In this document: positions 34,078-42,650 of the stretch, one piece after another
Position numbering within the stretch: position 1 is the first letter of the stretch
Layout: the number at the start of each line of letters is the position of its first letter
NCBI GenBank assembly: GCA_007922195.1
Contig: ML682005.1
Location: 26,633,015 to 26,697,014 of the forward strand
DNA from: Podocnemis expansa
Lineage: Eukaryota > Chordata > Testudines > Podocnemididae
Length of the DNA: 64,000 nt
Reading direction: 5' to 3'
Made by a program: the position numbers and the translations under genes
The notes under the pieces: generated by a model
Seen by the model: the letters and a program-made list of their open reading frames with translations, nothing else
Told to the model about the DNA's origin: nothing
The model's database searches: none

Positions 34078-34465
34078 GGCCTGGCTGATGATAAAGCACT
34101 GGACTGGAACTGAGTAGAGTCAGATTCTATTCCTGACTTTGCCACTTACATGCTAGGCCAGGCCTTGACACATCTATGTTTCTAGTCACCATGGCAGCCA
34201 GTTTTAGTAGACTGCCGCCTAGCTCCACTTCAGAAATTTAATGGAGGAGTGCCTTCTGGCAACCAAAAGTAAAATTACTGGTGCCTGCCTGTGAGCCAAT
34301 TTTGTCAACCCCTGTGCTAGGTGACGTTGAGCAACAAAGTCCCCTCCTCTATACCCCATTTTCTCCATCTGTAAAATTGAGATAGTGATAGTGACTTCCT
34401 TGGTAAAGTGCTTTGAGATATCTAGGGTTGAAAAGAGCTACGTGGCATTAGTATACTGAACTTCA
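34078..34465 (+). repeat. MIR-type CORE-SINE split by a hAT element
   Basis: The 5' part reads GCACTGGACTGGAACTGAGT and TTCTATTCCTGACTTTGCCA. The 3' part reads CCATTTTCTCCATCTGTAAA and AAAGTGCTTTGAGAT. Together they are the classic MIR layout. The gap between them is exactly the hAT element at 34159-34314. Confidence 0.85.
34159..34314. mobile_element. hAT MITE (156 bp) inside the MIR
   Basis: Starts CAGGCCTTGACACAT and ends TTTTGTCAACCCCTG. Flanked by TGCTAGGC and TGCTAGGT (7 of 8). Removing it in thought restores MIR continuity. Confidence 0.87.
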
Positions 34466-34628
34466 TTCACACATAACTCACTGACATTTAATGTATTCAT
34501 TTATTATATTTTATTTGTTAAAAACTAAGAAATAAATTACAAAGAACTGTGCTTATGGATTGTTATCTTTTTGAATTTTTAGTGCACAAAAGGCATACTG
34601 AATACATGCGAGTTCTTCGTCAAGCAGT

Positions 34629-34809
34629 GTTCTTGACTGCTCCACCATAGGTTTCTGTGCGGCACCGCACCCCAGCCTGGAGATTTTTGAAGAGCAGTGG
34701 CTCCCTCAGCGGGGAGAGACGGAGGTGGCAGAGATAGGCTGGAGCGCTTCCCGCCTTGCTGACGTCATCTGTGTCTCTCCCCGCTGCCCCTCCAGTTCCC
34801 TCATACCGC
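34629..34809 (+). repeat. DIRS left inverted terminal repeat
   Basis: Reverse complement of 40191-40369 with about a dozen differences by eye. It includes CGCTTCCCGCCTTGCTGACG in both. The outermost 14 bp (34615-34628) are not shared with the right end but recur in the internal complementary region. Confidence 0.93.
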
Positions 34810-34915
34810 CTCCGACTCCAGACGGAGTCCATGGTGACTCCAGTCACTTCACTTGGGGAAAAAAAAAAGAAGAACAAATACAACAATAAAGAAGTAGAAG
34901 AAAGACAAACTAAAT
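34810..34915 (+). other. DIRS 5' leader
   Basis: About 106 bp between the terminal repeat and the gag ATG. It has an A-rich tract (about 34859-34868, then AAGAAGAACAAATAC). No promoter motif I can assert. Confidence 0.5.
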
Positions 34916-37009
34916 ATGACAGAACAAACTTTGATCCATGCAGCCAAGCTGCAAACCCCACCGGGGTTTAAACACTGCGCTTCTTGCAACGAAGCGATGC
35001 CAGCATCCGATGGGCACTTAGCCTGTATTAAGTGCCTGGGAGAAGGTCACCTCTCCCAGAGATGCCAGCATTATAAAAATCTAACTGCCGGGGCTCGCAA
35101 GGACCGGGAGCGGAAACTCAAGCTCCTATTACTGGAAGGGGCTCTCCGTCCCGCGTTGGACCCGGGCGCCTCTCCTCACTCTCCTGAGGGAGTGCGAAAA
35201 TGCCCGGCATCAACGTCCTCTCCAGCCCCCTCTAAACGAGGGAAAACTTCTGAGGCCACAGTTAGGGAGCTGTTGAAGGGTCCCTCCGCAGGGCATGGCA
35301 ACCCTCACAGACTCCCAGCCAGCAAATTCAAAACCGGCAAAGTCGAACCGCGCACGCTCTCTAAAAGCCGCACCGGTTCCAACGGCGCCGACAGCTTCCC
35401 CGGCGCAGATCCCGGTTCCACAAGCGGCGGCACCGCTCCTACACCTGCCAAGCGTGCCGACCGCTCTTACAGCACCGGGCACAGCAACTCATTTTCTCCT
35501 GGCACCGGCTCCTTTTCCCGTGCCGCTGCCGGTTCCAACAACACAGCCAGATGCTGCACCCAATACTGGCTGTCAGTCGTAGCCTGGCGAACAAGTGCAC
35601 TCTAAACATAAAAAGAAAGCAAAACATATTGAGACCAGGGAAGTCCTCAGTATTCATCTACTCCTGGGTCTCCTCTGTTTGGTTCGGACACTTCCCATTC
35701 GAGCCCACCTTCAACTCCGGGCTCCTCCTGTCACTCGCCCTCTCCTGCATCTTCGAGCCCCACGTCACCAGAACGGGCGGATCCGAAGATTCAACAGCCT
35801 CCGGCCCACAATCCTGCACCAGTTCTCACATGGCCATATCCCTATTATTTTTACCCTCCCGTACCAGGGATGCCTTTTAATAGCCGGCCAAACAGTACTA
35901 CTCCAGCACCTGCAATGTACCCTTATCTTTTACCACAAACTACTCCTACCCCGCAACAACATCAACCACAACCTGCGGGGTCTATGGCTCCTTCATCCTC
36001 GTGTGATTACCCCGAGGATCCAGATGCCCTTACTTCTGACAACAAAACTGATGACTTTAGACAGTTCCGCGAGCTTTTCAAACGAGCCGCAGAAGTTATG
36101 GATATTTCACTAGACTCCCATCCTGAGAGTCAACACAAGTTATATAAAATTCTGCAAACATCTGGACATTGTAAACTGGCCCTCCCGATGGACATCGGTA
36201 TTATGGAGCCCTCATCTACGCTTTGGCAAATGCCAGCATCCAACCCCCCTTCTAACAAGAGGGCAGACAAAAAGTATTTCATCACCTCTGCGAACAACGA
36301 ATTTCTTTTTTCGCACCCCTCACCAAACTCCTTAGTGGTGGAGGCAGCCAGCCAACGAACCAAACAAACCTACTCTAGATCTGCCCCCACAAGCAGGGAT
36401 GACAAGAAACTTGACATGCTTGGTAAGAAAGCCTATACCTCTGTGGCCCTACAACTTCGAATAGCCAATTATACGGCACTACTTTCCAACTATGATTACC
36501 ACCTATACGAGAAGCTTAAGGACTTCGTAGATGACATCCCACATGACAAACGTGACCAGTATCATTCATTAATTTCAGAAGGTTACCTGGTAGCAAGAAC
36601 AGCCTTGCAAGCTTCTTTAGATGCAGCGGACGCTGCCGCCAGATCGCTTGGTACGGCAGTCGTCATGAGACGGGCTTCCTGGCTCCATTCGGCTGAGTTA
36701 CCCAGGCAGCTGCAACACACAATTGAGGATCTTCCGTTTGAAAAAGATAATTTATTTGCCAAGAAAACAGATGAGATAATGCATGGCTTAAAGGACTCTC
36801 GTGCCACACTGCGCACATTGGGCATTTACACCCATTCTCTTCCAAACAAATGTTCTCATAAAGCCCAAATATATAACTCCAGGCCTCCTCAATATCAATC
36901 TAACCGCCGCTCCGAGACCTACAGATCGAAACCTCGTCAACCTCTCAGGAAATTAAACAACCAACCCATGCACACGTCTCAACCCTCAAAGTCGACACAA
37001 CACTTTTGA
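34916..37009 (+). pseudogene. DIRS gag, frameshifted
   Basis: Starts at the ATG at 34916. Residues 21-45 form a zinc-binding pattern C-x2-C ... C-x2-C-x4-H (CASC, CIKCLGEGH), typical of DIRS Gag N-termini. The first frame is followed to about 35290. The proline/alanine-rich continuation then lies in another frame, with a TAG near 35578. Near 35640 the frame changes again into a Ser/Pro-rich stretch leading to the 35870-37009 frame. That C-terminal part has the conserved LDAADAAARSLGTAV and RRASWLHSAELP region. Gag should form the element's particle. At least two frameshifts and one stop prevent a full protein. It overlaps the start of the RT reading frame. Confidence 0.85.
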
Positions 37010-37082
37010 TGTTCCCATCGAGAGAGCTGCCAACCATATTGTAACACATCAAATCCAGTCACCACCTCATCATCTTATTTTT

Positions 37083-38963
37083 ATGCGCAGACTACAACCC
37101 TTCGTCCAACAATGGCGCAGAATAACATCGGACAAATGGGTGTTAGAAATTGTTCAACGGGGCTATTCCATACCGTTCACTACACGCCCCAAATCCCAAT
37201 ACCCCCACCCGTCCCTTTTCCGGGACCCCACCCATGTACAACTTCTTCAAGAAGAGGTCAGACACCTTCTCTACATCGGAGCGATCGAAGAAGTTCCCAG
37301 CCATCAGCGGGGAAAGGGTTGTTACTCCCCATATTTTCTCACAAAGAAAAGAACGGGAGGGTGGAGACCAATCTTGGACCTTCGGTGTCTCAACCGTTTT
37401 ATCCAAGTAAAAAAATTCAAAATGGTGACTTTAAATACTATCCTCCCAGCCCTACACCAGGGGGACTGGTTGGCCTCTCTCAATCTAAGGGACGCATATT
37501 TTCATGTCCCCATCATCCAGGCTCATCGACGCTTCTTACGCTTTACCCTTCTTTCCAAACATTACCAATACAATGTTCTTCCTTTTGGCCTCTGCACGGC
37601 ACCCAGAGTTTTCTCCAAACTCATGGCACCCGTGGCTGCATTCCTTCGGAAACATCATATCAACATCTTTCCATATCTAGATGATTTTCTCCTAGTGGGC
37701 TGCTCGCTTTCTCAGGTACAGCGGGCAATTCGCCAGACCCACGACTTATTCCTTGATCTAGGCCTAACCATAAACTACGCAAAGTCTACGCTGAAACCCA
37801 CACAAATTCTTCAGTTTATAGGGGCAAGCATACGCTCCCCTCTAGGGAGGGCATTCCTTCCTCTCGACAGGTTCCACAAAATAATTCAATTAACTCACGT
37901 AATTCAGAACTCCAACTTCGTTTCCGCTCACACTTGCGTGGTGCTCCTAGGCCACATGGCAGCGACCACCTACCTGGTCAGGTATGCGCGTCTTCGCATG
38001 CGCCCATTTCAGCTCTGGTTTCTGTCCCGGTGTCGTACGTTCAACCGGACCGTCAACAGAATCCTAAACATACCCATACCTGTCAAACATACTCTGGACT
38101 GGTGGAAGGATCCAAACAACCTTTTGCAGGGCGTCCCCTTTCTGCCGTCACAGCCGTCTCTCACCATCACTACCGACGCCTCCCTCATGGGATGGGGAGC
38201 CTTTCTCCAACAACACACGATTCAGGGCCGTTGGTCATCCGAGGAAACCCACCTTCACATAAACGTTCTCGAACTCAGGGCAGTCTTACACGCATGCCGG
38301 CATTTTCGTCCCATCATCACAAACAAACATGTCAGAATCCGCACAGACAACAGGACGTCAATGTGCTATATCAACCGTCAGGGTGGAACCAGGTCTACCT
38401 GTCTTTGCATGGAAGCACTGACACTCTGGGACTGGTGCATACAGCACAACATTTATGTTTCAGTGGAATACCTACCTGGCAAGGACAACGTCTTAGCGGA
38501 TTCCCTGAGCCGCTCATTCCCATCGCACCATGAATGGGAGATCCACACCGACATTTTACGCAATACTTTCCAACAATGGGGATTTCCCGAGATGGACCTC
38601 TTTGCCTCCGAAAGCAACAGGAAATGCAAATACTACTGCTCCCGTGATGGCATCGGCCAAGGATCCAGCGGCAATGCCTTCCTTCTACATTGGGGGAAGA
38701 ACTTACTCTATGCCTTCCCACCTATTCCAATGATTCCCAGAGCCCTCCGCAAAATCCAGGAGGACAAGGCAAGAGTATTAGTCATAGCACCGGCATGGCG
38801 TCCCCAAACATGGTTCACTCTCCTACAAACCATGTCTACGGTACCACCGATCTCCTTACCTCTCCTTCCGAACCTGTTGTCTCAGAACAACGGAACACTC
38901 CTCCACAAACATCTGGACAGGCTCCACCTGTCGGCTTGGAGCCTAGATGGTTCACGGGCATAG
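37083..38963 (+). CDS. DIRS reverse transcriptase / RNase H / methyltransferase-like ORF, intact
   Basis: 626 codons without interruption. The open frame extends upstream to about 37010, so the true start may be earlier or use translational coupling to gag. RT blocks include GGWRPILDLRCLN, SLNLRDAYFHVPI, LPFGLCTAPRVFSK and the catalytic FPYLDDFLLVG with Y198-L-D200-D201. RNase H begins at about residue 360 with TTDAS (D365), then NVLELRAV, RTDNRT and LPGKDNVLADSLSR (about 480). The last 130 residues (EMDLFASESNRK, YAFPPIPMIP, RVLVIAPAWRPQTWF) match the DAM-methyltransferase-like domain of DIRS elements; its activity is unproven in general. The ORF could still be made if transcribed. Confidence 0.93.
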   Translation: MRRLQPFVQQWRRITSDKWVLEIVQRGYSIPFTTRPKSQYPHPSLFRDPTHVQLLQEEVRHLLYIGAIEEVPSHQRGKGCYSPYFLTKKRTGGWRPILDLRCLNRFIQVKKFKMVTLNTILPALHQGDWLASLNLRDAYFHVPIIQAHRRFLRFTLLSKHYQYNVLPFGLCTAPRVFSKLMAPVAAFLRKHHINIFPYLDDFLLVGCSLSQVQRAIRQTHDLFLDLGLTINYAKSTLKPTQILQFIGASIRSPLGRAFLPLDRFHKIIQLTHVIQNSNFVSAHTCVVLLGHMAATTYLVRYARLRMRPFQLWFLSRCRTFNRTVNRILNIPIPVKHTLDWWKDPNNLLQGVPFLPSQPSLTITTDASLMGWGAFLQQHTIQGRWSSEETHLHINVLELRAVLHACRHFRPIITNKHVRIRTDNRTSMCYINRQGGTRSTCLCMEALTLWDWCIQHNIYVSVEYLPGKDNVLADSLSRSFPSHHEWEIHTDILRNTFQQWGFPEMDLFASESNRKCKYYCSRDGIGQGSSGNAFLLHWGKNLLYAFPPIPMIPRALRKIQEDKARVLVIAPAWRPQTWFTLLQTMSTVPPISLPLLPNLLSQNNGTLLHKHLDRLHLSAWSLDGSRA

Positions 38964-39991
38964 AATTAGACTGTTCACAGGACGTTCAACACATCCTACT
39001 AAATAGCAGAAAACCCACAACCAGATCCACTTACCTGCACAAATGGCGTCAGTTTTCCTCTTGGTGTGTGCAACATTCACTGGATTCCGTCACAGCTCCG
39101 GTACCTCGAATCCTTGAATAGCTGGCTAACCTGAAACAAAACAATCTGTCAGTAAATTCAATACGGGTTCACCTTGCAGCAATCTCCACCTTCCACGAGC
39201 CAGTTTATACAAGTTCCATTTTTGCTCATCCGACGGTCAAACATTTCATGCAAGGCTTGCAGAATCTTTTTCCGTACGTTCGTCCTCCAACTACCCCATG
39301 GGACCCCACAAGAGTCTTAAGGGCCCTGACAAGACCCCCTTTCGAACCAATTGCTTCCTCAACTCTCTTGCATCTATCACTCAAAGTATCATTTCTAGTG
39401 GCAATCACATCGGCCCGTCGTGTAGGGGAAATTGCGGCGCTTATGGCCCACCCACCCTACACCATCTTTTATAAGGATAAAGTTTCTTTACGACTCCACC
39501 CCAAATTTATCCCAAAAATCTCTTCCGCCTTTCACCTTAACCAAACTATCCACCTTCCGGTCTTCTGCCCGAAACCCCATGCCACCCCCGAGGACCATTT
39601 ATTACATACCCTCGACGTCCGTCGAGCTTTGGCCTTCTACTTAGAACGAACCAAAACGTTCCGGAAAATGCCTCAACTCTTCATGTCAATCGCCGAACGC
39701 TCAAAGGGCCAGGCCATTACTAAACAACGAATCTCTCGCTGGATCGCTACATGTATACAAACTGCATACACAGCTTCACAGTTAACTCCCCCGCATAACA
39801 TTCGATCTCACTCCACCAGATCCATGTCATCTTCCATCGCTTTCCTCACCCGTGTACCTCTTCACGAGATATGTCAAGCCGCCACCTGGGCCTCATCCGA
39901 TACTTTTGCAAAACACTATGCACTAGACCGCCTCTCGGCAATGGATACGGCACTTGGACAAGCAGTTCTAAATGCCGCAAGGGACTTATAG
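38690..39991 (+). pseudogene. DIRS tyrosine recombinase with one in-frame stop
   Basis: Recombinase that would integrate the circular DNA form. One reading frame runs from 38690 (overlapping the RT ORF by about 270 nt) to 39991, broken only by TAG at 39119-39121. The N-terminal SAM-like binding part (RSTYLHKWRQFSSWC) lies before the stop and the catalytic part after. All catalytic residues are present: Arg in SARRVGE (39416-39421), His in RSHSTR (39809-39811), the second Arg (39818-39820) and the nucleophile Tyr in KHYALD (39917-39919). The 247-codon frame from 39248 alone would lack the N-terminal domain. Restart or readthrough cannot be judged. Confidence 0.92.
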
Positions 39992-40034
39992 ACCGAAGTA
40001 CCCACCTCCAAGCACAACAACTGCTACATATTCA

Positions 40035-40141
40035 CCTACGGTGGAGCAGTCAAGAACACTGCTCGACGAAGAAATGGAGGTTACTCACCTTTCGTGCAGT
40101 AGCCGAAGTTCTTTGAGATGCGTGTTCTTGACATGCTCCAC
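40035..40141 (+). repeat. DIRS internal complementary region
   Basis: 40035-40071 is the reverse complement of the left outer end (34615-34651). 40072-40141 is the reverse complement of the right outer end (about 40352-40421). The two meet at GACGAAG|AAATGG, the junction expected when element ends are brought together in a circle. Only two differences are seen in the right-hand part. Confidence 0.92.
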
Positions 40142-40190
40142 GACCCACCCTCCTCCCCTCTACTTCGGAAGGGACCATACCAGGTCTCCG

Positions 40191-40369
40191 CGGTACGAGG
40201 GAACTGGAGGGGCAGCGGGGAGAGACGCAGATGACGTCAGCAAGGCGGGAAGCGCTCCAGCCTATCTCTGCCGTCTCCGTCTCCCCGCTGAGGGAGCCAC
40301 TGCTCTTCAAAAATCTCTGGGCTGGGGTGCGGTGCCGCACAGAAACCTACGGTGGAGCATGTCAAGAAC
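40191..40369 (+). repeat. DIRS right inverted terminal repeat
   Basis: Inverted partner of 34629-34809. The outer extension 40370-40421 (GAAGAACTTCGGCTACTGCA and beyond) is unique to this end and matched by the internal complementary region. Confidence 0.93.
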
Positions 40370-40447
40370 ACGCATCTCGAAGAACTTCGGCTACTGCACA
40401 AAAGGTGAGTAACCTCCATTTATGTGATGGCATGCTATACTGTATTT

Positions 40448-40664
40448 CAGTGGTTCCCAACATTTGCTCCAATGTGGCATGCCTTGCTACCTTTAATTAA
40501 TTTGAGGCACACCACCATATAGTTTCCAAAAGAACTCATGAATGTTCATGAGCCAGTAAGCCAATCCAGTGCTTTTTGAGTAGATTTTCAAAAAATTTTG
40601 TGGCACACTTGCTCAGCCCTGATAGCACACCTGTGTACCGTGGCACACTGGTTGGGAAACACTA
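40448..40664. mobile_element. hAT element (217 bp) next to the DIRS end
   Basis: Starts CAGTGGTTCCCAACATTTGC and ends GGTTGGGAAACACTA (inverted). The octamer CTGTATTT is on both sides. It contains GTGGCACACTGG, typical of this family (compare 15457). Confidence 0.87.
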
Positions 40665-40839
40665 CTGTATTTTACTGTTCAGCCACTAGGTGCCTTTGTG
40701 TAAAATACCTTATTTAAATGAACCTCAGACAGCCTTGGCAGAGTATTAAAGAATCTTATGATAGACATGTTTAGTGTATATAAACATGCAGTGTAGCTAG
40801 TCAGTGTCTGGTACAGGAGGATGACATAGTATCTTTCTT

Positions 40840-40923
40840 CCATGAAAGCTCATGCGAAAAATAAATCTGTTAGTCTTTAAGTGCCACATGACTCCTTGTT
40901 TTTTTTTTTGTTTTTTGTTTTTT
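40840..40923. repeat. Short interspersed repeat, family A, with T-rich tail
   Basis: Reads GAAAGCTCATGCGAAAAATA, CTGTTAGTCTTTAAGTGCCA and GACTCCTTG, then a T-rich stretch to about 40926. The T-rich end supports retroposon origin. Confidence 0.75.
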
Positions 40924-40984
40924 TTTATCGTGTCAGGAGTAAACTTAGAACAGAAACAGAAGGAAAACAGCAACAAAGGTTGCA

Positions 40985-42650
40985 GATAGAAGGAACTTCA
41001 ACATGCCACTCTTCAGTGCCCCAGAGGACTTGAATTTTGAGCAGTCTTCCCAATGGAAAGACTGGAAACAATGTTCTGCAAAATTTCATTTTGCAAACCA
41101 GTTCCATAAAGGCACTGGAAAGATGCAGGTACCTTCCTTAGTTTATGCTGTGGGTGGGGAATCAAACAGAGGCAGTGCATATTGTTAAATCCTTTGACTT
41201 TATTGAAGACAGTCACAAAGATGACTGTGAATGGGTTCTGGCTATGTTGGATGCATACTTTATATCTCAGAAATATGTGGTTTATGAAGGAACATGTTTT
41301 CGCCAGAGAATTCAAGAATGAGGGGAAATGTTGAATGTTTTATAAGAGTTCAGCATATATTTGTTGAAAACTGTGATTTGGGAAATGGAAAATATGAGAG
41401 ACAGGCTGGTTATTGGATTAACTAGATAAAAGCATTTCACAGCAGCTACAAATGAAAAGAGATTTAACCCTAGCTACAGCTATACAGATAGTAGAATAGT
41501 TAGCAATAGTAGAGGAACAGAACAAAAGGCAGGAGAAACTTGAAAAACCTGAAACTAGCTGAAAAGCTGTAAACATATGAGTGTTAAAAGTCATTATCAT
41601 AAAATCTCTGAGACAAGCAGGGGGGGACTCCTGAGCTAAGAGGGACAAATTCTAGCTTATGTGCACAAGGTCTGGAAAAATTCATATTCCAGGACATGAT
41701 GCCAGAGGTGCATAGTGTGATACATGTATGAAATATGGACATTTTGCAGCTGTTTGCCACACCAAAGCTGTCAGGGAGTGGACTCGTATAATGGCCAATC
41801 AGGAGCCATTGTTTCTGAGATCTATCAGCTATTATGGTAGAGGCCCTGCTTGGAGAGGGGAATTCAATATTCATACCAAGACGATTGACTTTAAAATTTA
41901 CACAGGAGCTGGCATCACAGGTATCTCAGATTACAATCATCTTCAACCCTTCATAGAGCTGAAGTCACCTGACATAGTTCTGATTAGCTTGGAGGTATTC
42001 TAAACTGCCAGTTCACCACGGAAGGTGAACAGATAGCAAGTGTGAAAAGTTGGGACGGGGATTGGAGAGTAAAAGGCACCTATACAAGACAAAGACCCAG
42101 TTTTGTGACTGTTTTTATAAGATCAGGTCATCTGTTTTCACTGTATCCAGTTCTCAAATACATGATGTGAAGAAACCCACAATAGTCATTGTGGACACAA
42201 GTTATGGAGTAGTTGCTGGACTGTTACAGCAAATGGCTCTGAGTGGAAGTCAGTTCAATTTTGCTCAAGCATGCTTAAAGAAGCAGAAAAGTGAAATGCA
42301 CAGATTGAAAAGGAGTGACTGGCACGTGTCTAAGTACATGGGCGCTTTGGTAGGTATCTGTGTGGACTGGATTTGTTTACACTGTTAACAGATGATGAAC
42401 TGCTTGTAATCCTCCTCAGTGGAAAAGGCCTGGATCAAGCACTGTGGAGATGATGATGTCTACTGGTGAGGTTAATGTGATGTAACCCACTTGCTACCAT
42501 ATGTTCCTAGGTAGCTTCAGGCATTGTGATCTTGAAGATCACTTAAAGGCATACATGGATACTGTGGAGGAATACAGACCAGTGTCGGAGATGAGACTAC
42601 TCTAGCTACAAACAGCAACCTTGGCAGACACACAACTTCAAGATACAGTA
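40985..42650 (+). pseudogene. Degraded Ty3/gypsy-type element: gag, protease, RNase H fragments (RT missing)
   Basis: Frame fragments in order. Gag: LNFEQSSQWKDWKQ at about 41030, then SFDFIEDSHKDD and VLAMLDAYFISQKYVV. Nucleocapsid: GHFAAVCHTKAVRE, about 41735. Protease: DFKIYTGAG, about 41889, with Tyr replacing the catalytic Asp of D-T-G-A, then LKSPDIVLISLEV. RNase H: KPTIVIVDTSYGVVAGLLQQ, about 42175, and LFTLLTD, about 42375. The RT that should lie between protease and RNase H is absent, and a few hundred bases or less separate the two. Many stops and frameshifts. It is a different, older lineage than the element at 1850 and continues at 45746 beyond the CR1. Confidence 0.78.

Larger units (their letters stand above)
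34615..40421 (+). mobile_element. DIRS-type tyrosine-recombinase retrotransposon, structurally complete
   Basis: A 5.8-kb element with inverted terminal repeats of about 180 bp (34629-34809 and 40191-40369), a unique outer extension at each end, and an internal complementary region (40035-40141). The latter is the reverse complement of both outer ends placed side by side. Coding order is gag, RT/RNase H/methyltransferase-like ORF, then tyrosine recombinase overlapping the RT ORF in another frame. There is no integrase, no LTR and no target duplication, as expected for DIRS, which are thought to circularise and insert by recombinase. RT is intact. Gag has frameshifts and the recombinase has one stop. 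Confidence 0.93.

Noticed and set aside
34582..34614. GCACAAAAGG near the DIRS left end, also present at the right end
   Set aside because: Ten bases shared, in direct orientation and not at corresponding distances. Likely chance; DIRS do not make target duplications.
37112..38533. 190- and 199-codon frames in other phases
   Set aside because: Shadows of the DIRS RT ORF. No motifs of their own.
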